NCBI GenBank assembly: GCA_905178155.1
Contig: CAJINV010000001.1
Coordinates: forward strand, 12,759,136 to 12,823,135
Direction: 5' to 3'
DNA from: Amoebophrya sp. A120
Taxonomy: Eukaryota; Sar; Dinophyceae; Syndiniales; Amoebophryaceae
Length of the DNA: 64,000 bases
The notes below the pieces were generated by a model. It did not search any database. It was not told the origin of the DNA and was given only the letters and a program-made list of their open reading frames with translations. This document shows, piece by piece, positions 21,441-33,589 of this stretch. The translations under genes were made by a program, and so were the position numbers. Within the stretch, counting starts at the first letter, position 1. The number at the start of each line of letters is the position of its first letter.

Positions 21441-23146
21441 TGCGGAAGCGGAGCTGAGGCGCCATCTTTGCTTCGTGGTCCCATATGCATATTATTTTAT
21501 AGAGCCAGCGTCCCACCGGTCCTAATTTAGGACCGACGGCACGGCGCAGGCACCAAAGACAACACCGGAGGGGTCACCATCTGCTGCCTGACACAAAGAG
21601 AGACGGATGGGCGCGCACACTGCCACGGCCCGGCGCGACCGCCGGCGTTGCCCCAGCTTGGGGGGGCTGTTTGGGTGGCGCATCAGCGCGCGCCTAGGCG
21701 CGCGAACTTGGATGTAGTGGCCGGCGGTTATTCTGTCAGTGTGCAGCGCTTTCCGGGCGCATGAGCTGGGGCTGCGCTAAGCACGAAAGCGCGACCCTCT
21801 GGAGGATGCGCGGCGAAGGCTTTGGGTAGCCCTGGGCGGCGGCGCTTTTGTTGGCCTCAGGCACGCCAGGCCTCGCCTAGAATGAAAAAAAGCACACGAA
21901 TCGCGACGGTATGGCGCGATTTTTCTTAGGGATAAGAACACACGGGAAGATCACCTTTTTCATCTCTATAGGTGGCCCTTTTTTTTTCAACAATGACTGC
22001 GATCTCCGCCCGAGATCGTGTACCTTTTTCTTCGCCGTCCCTTTCCGACTCATACGGAAGAGGCAACGAAACTAGACTTGACTAGCCGGGAAGGGGGTCG
22101 GTGTGTTAGAGGGGAGATCGCAATTCCTGACGTACTAAGAGCCTATGCTGTCTTGATGAGTCGAAGTTCGGCATCAGGAGTTGCAACGCCACATAGTGCA
22201 GCCCGCTACTATTTTTTCTCCGACTATGTCTATCTCTATGAATTCCTTTTGCTTGTATTAGATACATACTTAGATTCTTGGCCACCATCGGTTCAGCGGA
22301 GTGAGGTAACCTTCACACCATGTTTCTGCAAGTACAGAACGCATAGATTTTTCAACGACTTGCATACATAAAAATTTCCTTTATATCAAAGCGGAGCTCC
22401 TTCTCGGGGGCTTACTTCAAATCCTGTTCTTACATCCTGATATTCAGTTGCTTTGGCGAATCCTATCGAAACTGAAGGTGTACAGGAAGAGAACAACGGA
22501 GTGTAGTGTTTGTAGTATGAGACACCAAAATCCGAAACTCACCAGAGCGATCATTGGTGGGTTTCGGAATAATTTGGAATTTATTGAGCAGCAAAACAGA
22601 CGAAATACATAAAGTATTAGCACGTATCAAAACCTGGTTTAGAAATTCGTCCTCCCAAGTTTGATGATAATAAGGATATCAAAAATGTTCAAATTTCATG
22701 TCCTGTAGATACGATACAACTTGGACGTTGACGCCCTATGCATCAAGCTTGGCTGACTTCTGTGCGCTACTCTTTATATTCTAGTAGAATATGGATAGAA
22801 AACGGGTGGCTGGAGGTCCAAAATACTCATCAGCACTACTGTATAATGGACATCCAAGTAGCAAGCTGGCGGGCTGAAAGTGAAAGCAATTCGTTGCGCA
22901 CAACGCTAGCATTGGGGATGTTGAGACAATGCCAAGAAGTACGTGAGCCATCATCGATGGTTTTTCGCGGAGCGAAACGAGGTTTCCCGTCGCGCCACAT
23001 TAGCTAAATTCCGGTGGCAGTGATCGGGACTGCGCCATGTGTGCGCGTCTGGTTGCAGCTCAATACGGCGCAGCTTCGAGGAATGTTGCGGAAGAGTGTA
23101 TCGCATGGGTTCCAGTGGAGTTCTCTGGTGCGGCCGCCGCACTGTC
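21441..23146. other. GC-rich island, then AT-rich intergenic DNA
   Basis: From 21,441 to about 21,900 the GC-rich island resumes, with local palindromes such as CGCGCGCCTAGGCGCGCG near 21.69 kb and no credible frame. From 21,930 to 23,146 the DNA is AT-rich; two further GATAAGAACA or TGTTCTTA-like strings occur near 21,931 and 22,424. No gene is supported. Confidence 0.5.
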
Positions 23147-26100
23147 CTACAAAAGCTGACCTTGATGATGGTGCGAAGAGTTGTTTGCTGGATGCTCCAT
23201 GTTCATTGGCCAATGGCTTTGTGTTTGCTGAATGCCGCCCTCGGCAATAAGCTGCATCAGTGCACCAGTAGAGGGCGTTAAAGTGTTGATACCCTGGTGT
23301 GGCAACACAGTCGCTGCCTGCTGGTTGTAGCCACTAGTACCGGGCACGATGTTCCCAGAAACACCCCCAAATAACGCTGCTTCCATCGGGTTCGGGAGGA
23401 GCTCGGAATACGCGCTCGCCGTAGCAGCGAAATGATGATCGTAAGAAGCAGTAGAAGTTCCGCCCTTCCCGTCTCGGGGATGAAGAGGAGGCGGTGGAGC
23501 AGCGCCTGCCGCAGGCCGCATCATCTCAAGCCCCCAAACGTTGAGTTGGGAATAGAGCGGATCGTCAGGAACTTTATTTGCGGAGACAGGGGGCTGCGCC
23601 GGGATGTTCAAGTGCTGGTAGCTGCTGGCGTCGGTTTTTGTCCTCTGCGTTGGTACAACACCGTGGCTGTGCCAGGCACCATCGTCCTGCGCTCCTTCCA
23701 ACGCCGATGGCACGGCCCGAATGCTGCCCGGCGGTGCAGGTACGGCTGGTGCACTTGCGGTACGCAATCCATAGTAGCTGTCGAGAGCCAACGAATGCGG
23801 GCGATGCATGCTTTGCGCCACCTCGAACATGGAAAAAGCAGGATGGTCAGCCGGCTTTATTTCACTCGGGGCGTAACCACTACGTTCGTTCATCTGTTGA
23901 AGGTACGAAGCTGTGGCTGCCACGCCACCATCCGTCGCTCCTTTTCTTGCTGCTGCGGGGGCAGACGTGCTGCTACGAGGTTCTATGGCTGGCGCTAACG
24001 CGTACGGCGCCGGAGCGCCCGTGTTGTACTCCTGCGAGCTAGAGACCTGGCTTCTACTGTAGTACGCGGCATCGAACCCGTTCAAGTCTTGAACATGCTG
24101 CTGGTAGCCCCACAACTGGCCTTGAGGGTTGCTGTTGTGAAACTTGGCACCCTTAGAATGTTTCCGGGCCGCAATATCCATCAGGTTGTAGGCACCTTTG
24201 TGCATTTTCCCATTTTGCGTACCACCTCCTCCTGCGAGATACTTGCCCTTGGCCTTGGATGCAAAAGCTTTGCCCCGTTGCAACGAGGAGCACTGGTGCT
24301 CGCCGCCGCGCAGATGATGTTGATTGATGTGCGATTCTTGCTGGTGCCACGATGCGGTGTAGAAATCGTTGTGCGCGGCGTTATGGGCATTGTTCTTCGC
24401 GAAAGTATTACCTTTGTTCATCTTGCCATTCTGAAGATTTTTCTGATGCGGAGCGTAGGCGCTACTGTTTTTGCCGTGGCCTTTCCCCGATTTCCAGTGC
24501 TCTAGCGGCCCTTGCTGCGCCTGCATCGACGTCGTGGCATGATTTCTTTCCCGGCCTGACACTGCCGTAGCTAGTGCTTCGCTACTATCCTGCCCTTCGA
24601 CGACGGCAGGAGGTGGAGGCGTTGGGACGCGGGGGTTGGTCGGATCTGTCGCACCATCAAGCCGTGCAGCAGCAGCAGCAGTTTTCACGGCAGGACCGTC
24701 CCCTCGCTCGTCCTCTCGTTGCGCCCCCTCCGTTGTTGACCCCACGACATGAAGCGCGGCGTCCGCACTCCCTCCTGTGTGGCTGCAGAGGGAGCTTATC
24801 GTGCTACTGTCGTCTATGTCTTCTTGCTCCAACGCCGGGGCTGCAGGCAAGGCTGGACCACCGGAACCATCTCTGCGGCAGCCGGCAGCTGCGGAGGAGC
24901 TGGCGTCGACAAAGGAATTATCGGAGTCAACATTTTTCATCGCGGACAGCGAGTTCCTTCCAATAGTCGTGCTGCCACGAGAAAAGCTCGGTGGGAAAAG
25001 GTTCTGGTACAAGTGCGGGACAACGGGTAACTGGAAGGTATCAGACGGACGCGGCCCAATTCGCGAAGTCTTCGTCGCAGATGATGAAGATCGAGCCCCG
25101 CCGGCAGGGGAGCTGGAAGGCGTTCGTGGGTCGGAGTCGACAGCGTAGTTCCTGCCTCCCGTGTTCTTACCGTCTGCAACAGGAGTTGTGCTGGCCACTT
25201 CATCCTGAGTCCGATCTGCTGCTGGAGATGTTGGAGATCCTTCGGCTAGATGAACGCCAGCGCTGAATTCATGATCCTGCACCACAACGCCGCCCTCGGC
25301 ACGAGCAGCACTGGCCGCCACAAGTGGTCCAGAGCAGGCCGGCCCGCCGAACAGGGGCCACAACTTATCGCGCATCTGCAGAGCCGCGGTGCACTCCTCA
25401 GGGAGAGGCTCGACCTCCGCGACCACCACTTTCCGCGCGAGAGACTCAAGGACTTTGTGACCTGCACAGTGCGTAGCGATGAAGTGCGTGGCTCATAAAT
25501 TGTTTTTCGTTTGTATTTGTTTTCACTTCAGTTGCCCTTGCCCGAAACGGGAGCTTGGGTTGTTCAAGGCGGTTTCTTTTTTCATATTTGTTCCAGTTCC
25601 AAAGCAAAAAACGAGGGGAAATGTTCATCGTAAAGCTGCAACACAAAAGATTCTTTCTTCTACCCATAGCCCACTTGCGGTCGAGGAAATCCTGCAGGGC
25701 GCTGTTGTAGGTGTTCAAGGAGTCGTGTATGTTCAGGAAATCGACCGGCACGAGGTCGTGGTAGGCGACGTATCCCTTGTGCACATTTGAGCGGTAGCTG
25801 AGGGACCCGAACTGTTTGGTGCGTTGCTTCAGCAGCTTGCGAAAACCCGCCACGTTGATCTCGAGGTAGTCCGTGAGCAGGTTCACCGCAGTGGTCAAAC
25901 TACCCGCCTCCGCGACGGTCTGGCCCAGTAGCATATCGTGCTCCCGCTTTTCGTCCGCGCCGCATTTGTCGCTCTCTGCAGCTACACAGTCGATCTGGTA
26001 TGTTCGTTTAGTTGTTCTTTTATAGCAACAGAAGTCAACAGAAGTGCTCGGTCGTTTTGAAGCAATTTTTGCAAGAAGCGGCACGACCCGCTTGTTTTGA

Positions 26101-27148
26101 GATTCAGTGCGATTTCTCCCTCGTGTCGTTGACGAGCTGGCGCTTTCAATGCTTTTACTAAAATTGGAAACACCGATACTGATCACATCTAAATTTGCAC
26201 CATTTTGTCAATGTCGTCCCTTTTGCAGTTGAACTTCTCCGCCAAATCCACCATCTTTTCTTCCGTCGGTGTATGCAAGGAAACAAGACAAAAGAAACGC
26301 TTTTTGCTGCCGTGCTGTCACTTGCGTCGATAACGCGTGTGTATTTTGTCTACGTCTAGGTTTTTTCACACCGACACCAGTCTTTTCGATTAAGGTCGTC
26401 CAGGTCGATGCGCAATTCTTTTTACAGATTATATATACAACATCTACCTTTACATCTCCGAGGGAAGCGCGAGGACCGAGGTGCTCACACGTCGCATACA
26501 AAAGCGCTGGTCTTTTCATCATTTTCTTACAGTACGAACCCGATTTGCGTGCCGCTGTGCTGGAGGTGGGCCATCCGTGTGGCGAAGAGGTGCAGCCGTT
26601 GGTGCACGTACTCACACAACTTAACAACATCGGACTCGACCATCTGAAAGAAGAAATCATCCTGGCTCTGCACCAAGTCCCGGCGGCCACGCTTGACCTG
26701 CTGCACCATGCGCTCTATCGACGTCTTCAGAAATTTGTGGTTCACATACGGCTGCGTATCGTGGCAAAATATTAAAGGAGTAGTGCCAGAAGACTGTTGC
26801 AAAGCGGAAACTTTTTGTTTCGGACTCGGAGGTCGAGGCGAAGGTAGAGTTCTGTTTTTTGCAATTCTCGAAGCAGGCATGCAACAAAATGATCGAATAC
26901 TATTCTCAGACTTGACTCCAAAAACGTTCTCATTTCATCTTCGGCCACTGTTATTTGGCGACGAGCCACATCGGCTGGCACTGCCGTCTATGCCTAGTCT
27001 CGACGATGAAAATATGAGCAGATTGGCAACCAGAAATTTTATTTGTCCTGATTGTGGCTTGACACTGAGACTGACCCGACGTTATTTTGCGGTGATACGC
27101 TTCCGGATTCCGATTCCGGTGTAGGGCCAACTTCTTCCCATATCGCAT
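23147..27148 (-). CDS. SPX-domain protein with long low-complexity C-terminus (about 5 exons)
   Basis: The first exon starts at 27148 with MRYGKKLALHRNRNPE, matching the M(K/R)(F/Y)GKxL opening of SPX domains. The next, about 26740-26540, reads PYVNHKFLKTSIERMV and FFFQMVESDVVKLCEYVHQRL, the second SPX segment. A short exon near 26.25-26.20 kb encodes MVDLAEKFNCKRDDIDKM. An exon about 25990-25665 holds LEINVAGFRKLLKQRTKQFG, the third SPX core (NxxGFRKxLK), and LQDFLDRKWAMG. A GT-AG intron (ATGG|GTAGAA to TGTGCAG|GTCACA) joins it to the last exon, about 25480-23147, a 760-codon Gln/Asn/His/Ser-rich frame. SPX domains bind inositol pyrophosphates and report phosphate status. The C-terminal part is unlike known SPX partners (EXS, VTC, RING). 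The first exon junction may be GC-AG or misplaced. Confidence 0.68.
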
Positions 27149-27904
27149 TTTTGTGTAAGTATCTTCTTCTTCTTCTAATATACGTTGTCCAGGGCCCAGA
27201 AAGCAATACTACTGGATCGCATGATTCTTGTTTGCTTTCACTTTGCTTAAAGCTTATGCTTGTTTTCGCTTGAGCTTCTAATCATATGATCCGAGGGCGT
27301 TTTTCATAAACTCATAAAAAATGATGGGACGACCTCTTTCTGCTGGTAACGGCCGTACGTAGGTAAGTCTAAGGAAGTGGCTTCAAGCCACTTCTACTAC
27401 CATCAGCAAAAACAGAAAGTTTTCCTAGTTGTACGTAGCGTTACTACTTGTTTGTAAATCTTTAATAAGCACCTCATCCGTATCTCGCAAAATGAATGTG
27501 ACACTCTATCCAAAAAAAATTTTGTTTCTTTTTTCATATTCCGTAGTTATACGTAGACGACCGAAGTGTCGTGATCATCGAGGACGGAGCCAGCACTACT
27601 TCTTAATTAAAGGTTCTGGACAAAATGCTGCAGATAAAAGTGCGGCTCATCGCTCTGTGTCTGTAGTTATACTCAAAATGTTTCATCTGTAGGTAGGATT
27701 GAGAAAGAAAATGACAATCACGACGAAAATTTTAGGCTGGCGTAATTATGTATTTGCAAGGCTGCGTTTGTTGCGTGCATAGCAGAAAAGCCCCACGACA
27801 ACATTATGCCACGGAGATGCTTTGACAAAAGCAAAAGGCGCAGGGCCGAGAGTACTTGGTGTTCGAGAGTGTCTACATCTCTTTTTACATAAAAGCAAGC
27901 TAGC
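27149..27904. other. Intergenic region between divergent genes
   Basis: AT-rich spacer between the minus-strand SPX gene and a plus-strand small gene, so it should contain both promoters. It includes a 14-bp hairpin, AGAAGTGGCTTGAA with its complement TTCAAGCCACTTCT, at about 27,373-27,400. No gene seen. Confidence 0.4.
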
Positions 27905-28679
27905 ATGGCGACCAAGAAGGATCACGCAAAATCTGGGACCGGGAATACAGATAAAAGCGTTCTTCCACTTCTCAACGTCGAATACTTACTAACTTACCTG
28001 GTTGCGTGGACTCACATGAGATCAGACATGTTCGGTTTTCTCGGATCATCTCGAAAATCAATGCTATTGTTCGTCTTACGGGAAGGGGAACACCAACACA
28101 GTCACGCGTCACGGATTTTTTTCAGGAAACATCGCAAGTATCATCAGCACGCACTGCTGCGACCTCGGGGGACTGCTCTCTTTTTGTCTTTTTTGCCATA
28201 CAAACTTAAATCGCCGCAAGCAGACAACTGCGCTTTTTTCACGCACGGAGTATTCTCCAGACAGACACGATCGTGACCACACCTTTGACTTTGTGTTTAG
28301 TTTGCGATTCTTGCAACACAGCAGTCTATTTCTTTGCTAGTCAGAATCGCTCTCGAGTACTACTAACTTAATACAGCAAAATTGCAAATCAAGACAAGCA
28401 AGAACAAGCGGCAAAAAAAGTTCAGGATCTACTTCGATTCTTTCTCGGTTGCGACGAAGAAGATGACTGCAGCGAGCAAGAATCTGTCAATTACCCACAG
28501 GCGTTCGGACGTTCGGTGTCGTGCATCTCGGTGAGCCAACCCTTAACTTTCAGCAACAGGCGCTCCTTATGCTTGTCCACTTTCGATTCTTCGACACCCT
28601 GGCACCAAAGGGGCAGCAATCGACGAAGCAGGGCCCTCCTGTACCTGGGTTCGAGTTTGTTTCTACTTTTTTTCGAATG
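27905..28679 (+). CDS. Small protein with PIP-box-like motif (about 3 exons, unknown)
   Basis: ATG at 27905 opens MATKKDHAKSGTGNTDKS. An intron from GTTCTTCC to ...CACATGAG would join in phase to IRHVRFSRIISKINAIVRLT and TPTQSRVTDFFQETSQVSS. A third exon after TTAATACAG at about 28372 reads KIANQDKQEQAAKKVQDLLR, FFLGCDEEDDC and ends at a TGA near 28676. QSRVTDFF fits QxxPhiXXFF, the PCNA-interacting (PIP) box, so a chromatin or replication role is possible. This is the only plus-strand gene in the first 60 kb I would defend. The end of exon 2 is not fixed, and no family is recognised. Confidence 0.4.
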
Positions 28680-28710
28680 ACATTACGTGTGGCAAGGACA
28701 TCGTTGTGTT

Positions 28711-31682
28711 TCAAAGCAAGGCTCTGTGAAAATATGTCTCTTTCTCTATCATGCTGAAGATGTAGATGCCCGAAAATGAGGACAGATCGCAGTAGTACTG
28801 CTCCTGTGCCCTGCCGCAGCGAACGTGAAAGCTGTGCCGCGCAAAAAGCCGGAGGCGCTGCAGAAACACGCGGAGAAGCTGCGCGTGGTACAATTTTTCT
28901 CCTTCCGCTTTGCTCTGCCGATAGAACTCAGCAAAGCCCTGCAGGCCGAGTTTGCACCTCTTCTTCCTCTGAAACCGCATCGCCTTCTGATGCAGCGCGT
29001 GTTCGGCGGCCAGTCGGGAGGTTCGCTGCGTCTTGCTGGTCTGGTGCCACAGCTCCAACACAGCAGCCAGCATGGTCTCCGTGTGGTAGCGGGCCGCAAT
29101 CTCCAGTGTTTCCACAGCTTGCTGGCGAGAGCGGTGCAGTGCGTCCAGAACTTTTCGCTTGAGACGGTAGTCGCGGTACTGTCTCGCCTCGACCGCCTGT
29201 TGCCGCCGTTTTTCTTGCATCTCCTGCACCTGCTGCTTCTGCGCCTCCTCTTTTTTTTTCCTTTCCTTGGCGTCGCGAACGCGCTGCCGTTTCTCCTCCA
29301 CCTCGCGCTCCGCCGCCAACCGCTCGCGCTCTTGCGAAAGCTCCCGTTTGCGGGCCTCCGCCTCCCGCCGCCGCTCGTCCAACTCCGCGTGCCGGGCCTT
29401 CCGCTCCGCGGCGCGCTGCTCCATTTGCAGGACGAGCTTTGACTTCTTCGGTGGCGCGAGTTGGGATTTCGTAGTTCCCGGACCGCTTTGGCTATGGCTT
29501 TGCTCAGCCTCATCTTGCTCGGCAGGTTCGTCGTTCTCATCTGTGGATCTCGGGCGGCGGGTATCATGGCGATTTTCGGCTCGCGTTCGGTTCGTTCCAG
29601 GAGTCGTGCCCATTTCCTGCATGACTACTGTAGATGAAACTCCCGCATCTCTGTTTCCGGTACTCGAAGAGGCAAATTCTGACGGAGATGTAGTTGTGCG
29701 GGGCGGAAAACCCCTGACTCTGCTGGTCGAAGAGGAAGACGTTGCACCGGCACGACTACGTGACGGATAGCGCACTGCATAGGGATTATTTATGTTTTTA
29801 CCAGATCCAGTCCCTCCTGCATCACCACAGGAAATAAGCGAGTCAAGGTCTTCCTCGTCTGCGTCTCTGTCTATCGTAACACGACTTGTGCCGTCGTGGT
29901 TTGCAGAAGCGGATACTGCTCCACCACTTCCTGCTCGGAGCTCCAAGAAGCGCTTGGTTTTCTGCTTGAGCGTTTCTAACGCCCTCAGGTGTCCGGCCTC
30001 GCGCGTGAAAAGCGTCCACGCCTGAAACGCCCGGCGCCACTTCTTAGTGGCCGCGAACTCGCGCGCGCGGGCTTCGTTTGCTTTCTCGCGGGCAAGGGCG
30101 CGAAACCACTGCTCTTCGGCGCGCTCCGCGAGCACGAGCTTGACGTACTGGTTCCAGCTTGCCCAAAGCGCTCGCTGCAATTGGAGTCCGACTTTGCGCT
30201 GCAGACGCCGCAGTTTATGCGTCACCTCTGTGTGGCGCTGCCGCCACGTCTGCCATGCGCCCTCACGGTTGCGTTTCGAAATCAGCTGAAGAGCAAACTG
30301 GACCTGGTTTCGGGTTTTAGTTGTCAAGCGAGAAATCTTGATCACGACTTCTGTACAGACCTTGCATCTTTTGTAGTGGGCACAACACACAGTTCTGCAG
30401 ATTTCAGTCTTATTTCATTTTACTCAACAGATCTAGAACGAGCAAGTGAACAGTTCGAGTAGCATGCTCAACATAGTACCGAGGAAACGATTCGCTTGCA
30501 TCCCAGGTCTTTTCGTTTTTGTTTTTCCTGTTGCTCTTTTGCGGCCTGCTTATTTTCCTCGAGTCGTTTCCTTTCGCGGACCCGAGCGGTTTCCTCCTCT
30601 ACTTCCGCTTTCTGGACGGCAAGCCGCGTCTCTTTTTCCCGAGCACAAAGAAGAGACTTGTACCTGTTTTGAGGTATGCAACAACGTCAGTCGAGGGGCG
30701 ATCGGCAGTACAGGCCAAATTACAGGGCAGCAGAAGCAAAGGCAAACACAACTAAACTGATAGAAACCTACACAATTTCTTACTTGCATGGATCTTGATA
30801 CGTACTACAAACTTGGTTCGGTTAGTCGCGCCCACGTGGACGTGCCGACGAAAAAATGCAATACGCGTTGGTTTCTTTCTTCAGCTCCGCTCTGGCGTTG
30901 CGCAGTTCGGTCTCCTGGTGAGCCACGCTGTCTTGCAGACTGGCCACGCTGCTGCCCTCCGGCTGAAAGATGCTTGATAGCCGACTGTCGTCGATAGTGC
31001 TGCAGCAGCTCGTGCCAGGCTCCACATAATCTGCCACACTACCGGTTGTGGGCGACGCGCAAAGCTTGTCGCCCGGCTTGTTCCCCACCGAGGACCTTGG
31101 ACTGGCGTCGGCTGCACATGACGTGCTTGTCATCGTGGGAGAGGAGGCTGCGCCGATTTTCGCAAACGCATTTGGTCCCGCAGGAAAAGAAGCTCTAGTA
31201 CTCGGTCCACCTGCTTTCGTACTGCCAGTGCAGCTGCTGGTGCTTGGTGTTGGCGGACGCCGCGTCGTGCGCCACAGAGGCAAAGAGCTTGAGGACGACG
31301 AGGTTCTTGACCCCCGACTACCCTGGCCGACCACCGGGTGTCCCTCAACATCACGATGCTCATCTTGACCGAACGAACTTCCTGTTGCCGCGAGGGACGC
31401 GCGCGAAGCTGCAACAGCTTCCTGCCGTCGCTGTTCCCGTTTTTCCGCGATGAGACGATGCCTTTCCTCCATCACAGCGCGGGGGTCCAGCTGCCGCTCC
31501 TCGTCTTCCATTTTATCTACGGCGGTCGGGAGCGCCTGCGAGCAAGCCTTGCTGCCGGGTCTCGATGTTGTTGAACCGTGATGGTCATTACCCCGTCCAT
31601 GTTTCTTCCCTGTAGTTGTAGGACAAGAAGGTTGCTCGCGTTGCGCCCGGCGCTCCTCCTGGACTCGCGAAATGGCTCCCAT
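28711..31682 (-). CDS. SFI1-repeat / coiled-coil protein (centrin-binding-like), about 3 exons
   Basis: A 5' exon with ATG at 31682 (MGAISRVQEERRAQREQ) runs to about 30853, ending ARAELKKETNA before a GTATTGC donor. A short exon about 30655-30470 reads KETRLAVQKAEVEEETARVR and ERKRLEENKQAAKEQQEK. The large exon, about 30345-28741, contains repeated Trp-bearing helices: GAWQTWRQRHTEV, ALWASWNQYVKL, AEEQWFRALAREK, KWRRAFQAWTLFTREAG, later VLELWHQTSKT. A long Glu/Arg/Lys coiled coil separates them. Such spaced Ala-Trp helices are the mark of SFI1-type repeats, which bind centrin at basal bodies and centrosomes. The second junction is not fixed. The frame upstream of 31682 is open as far as a TAG at 31785, so the start may lie further 5'. 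Confidence 0.6.
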
Positions 31683-31784
31683 AGCGACCGCCAGATCTTC
31701 CTCAAACGAGGGGTCCAAACTCTTGCTCTCGTTCCGCAATACGGTATGAAGCACTTTATCTGTAGTTCGATTGTAAAAAGCATA

Positions 31785-32682
31785 CTAGCGAGGCGGTCTT
31801 TCCGATGTCGAGTACTGCTCTAGTCTCTGCCGTGAGGACTCCTTCATCTTTTGCACCTCCACTGCAAAACAAATTCCGAGCCTCTGGCCCGGATAGCGAT
31901 ACGATAGGACACGGACAGATTTTCATTAACATCAAGGCAAATTGTGCTTCGGATTTGCAGGCACGCACATGAGCAAAACTTATAATACCGGTCAAAAGAG
32001 GCGGCGGCCGCGCACCTCCTGTTCGCGTAGGAGCGAATCCGCTTGTAGTTTGGCTCGGCATGCGGACAGGACCACGAGGCGGCCTTTGGGCAGCATCAGA
32101 GGTGCTAGTTGAAGAGGATGTTGCGCACTGTTCTCGGCCAACAAGATCGGGGATTCGGCGGGGCGGAAAGCTGCTGGATGTCGAAGTACAATCTAAATTT
32201 GGAACCTGCCGCGAAGTAGGGGCGTAGACCACGTCTTCGGAGTTCATTAGATCGATGGTGTCGACAACAACGTCTTCTGTGCCCCCGCCCGTAAGGTCGT
32301 GAACAGGGCCACGACCACCTCCCGAAGATGCTGTAGCGCTGCCACTGGCTAGCCACGATCGTTTGTTTTTGTTGGTCGTATGCGTTTTTGATGTTTCCCG
32401 AGACGGAAGCCGCACCGCCCCCGTTGGCCACTCAGTCTTCGCACCGACCTTGCGAGAGATGCTGGCCGCCTCCTCTTCGCACTGTAGCCAGTGCGACAAA
32501 AGTCGACGGGCTTCTTCGCGACAGGACGGCTCCTCCGCCGGTTTTTGGGCGCTGGTAGATTCACCTGCTCCAGTTTCTTGTGCCGTCGCCATTTCGACGT
32601 CGCCTGTGAAGGTGCTGTCGGGAAGCTCGGGCGGGTTTCGACCTCCGGCACCTGTCTCAAACATTCTGAAGGGCGTGTCCAT
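31785..32682 (-). CDS. Unknown Ser/Pro-rich protein, 2 exons
   Basis: Exons 32682-31989 and 31861-31785 join in phase across a GT-AG intron (ACCG|GTATTA to TTTGCAG|TGG), giving 256 residues from MDTPFRMFETGAGGRN to ...STSERPPR and a TAG. The N-terminus has a short helical part (CREEARRLLSHWLQCEEEAA), then disordered Ser/Pro/Thr-rich sequence, then a short charged helix (VEVQKMKESSRQRLEQYS). After the TAG the same frame stays open directly into the SFI1-like gene, so the two could be one gene if the stop is bypassed or if splicing differs. No family recognised. Confidence 0.45.
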
Positions 32683-33085
32683 GTCAACGCGCTAGCAAGA
32701 AGATAGATATGAACCAATCCAGAAAACTTCCCAATAACAGAATCACTGTAGGGATTTCTCTCTGTATCTGTTAGATTCGATTACCCTCGAGAGAAATGAA
32801 ACAAGCACAAAAATGAAACTGTTCAGCAGGTCTGTACAGGTGTCAAGACACAAAGCTGCTTTACAGTAGCAACATCTCCTTCTCGTTGAGGGGAAAAATA
32901 CTGGAGCAGGCTAATTTGTTGCAGATTTTGATTTGCACACAGAGTCTCTCAGCATTCACACACCCCTTGTTCCATCTCTCCGAAGCCGCAACAGAAGTCC
33001 GGCGCAACAAAGCGGAAAACACGTATTGCTCTCGCGATCACAACACTCTATTTGCATTTTGTTCGTGCGTTCGTATCAAATAAAG
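32683..33085. other. Intergenic, nothing supportable
   Basis: Spacer upstream of the 32682 start; expected to contain its promoter. Nothing else is seen. Confidence 0.35.
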
Positions 33086-33367
33086 CTAAGCAGAGGTGCC
33101 CAGCACCACGCACGACAACAGCCCTGCGTGCTTGAAGTAGAAGTCAGTCCTCCAAACGCGGTTCGACGTTAACAAAGAAATGTTGGACGCTGCTGGCATA
33201 GACACTGTTCTTGTCGAAATACGTCCAGCGATCATGGCTCGTGCGCGAAAGCCGCCAGACGCGGGACAGAGATTCAAATTCAGGTCTGCTTTCAAAGTAC
33301 ATTCATTACTTTCTTGTTGTGCTTCGTAGGTATTTTGACATTGAGTTGAGTTGCTGAAACGAAACAA
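33086..33367 (-). CDS. Possible small protein of 93 residues
   Basis: A frame starting MFRFSNSTQCQNTYEAQQES and continuing ASGGFRARAMIAGRISTRT to a stop. Composition is plausible for the end of a gene but there is no domain, no repeat and no linked exon. It could equally be an exon of a neighbour or a chance opening. Confidence 0.2.
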   Translation of the reverse strand: MFRFSNSTQCQNTYEAQQESNECTLKADLNLNLCPASGGFRARAMIAGRISTRTVSMPAASNISLLTSNRVWRTDFYFKHAGLLSCVVLGTSA

Positions 33368-33589
33368 AAGTTGTGAAAAGTAAGTTCATTGAAACAAAAA
33401 ACGTATTGGTTCTTTCGGTGCTCGTTCTTTGGCGATAGGTGTGAGTGTGTCCTTATCTACGTGTCCGCAGAATGTCGGAAAAAACCTAGACCGCATATGG
33501 GTCTAATTACAGTTGGAAGACAGCTTCGGTAGGCATTTATTCTCACTCGAGACCGTCACGGTCTGGAAGTGGTGCAGGTGCATTTTCTT

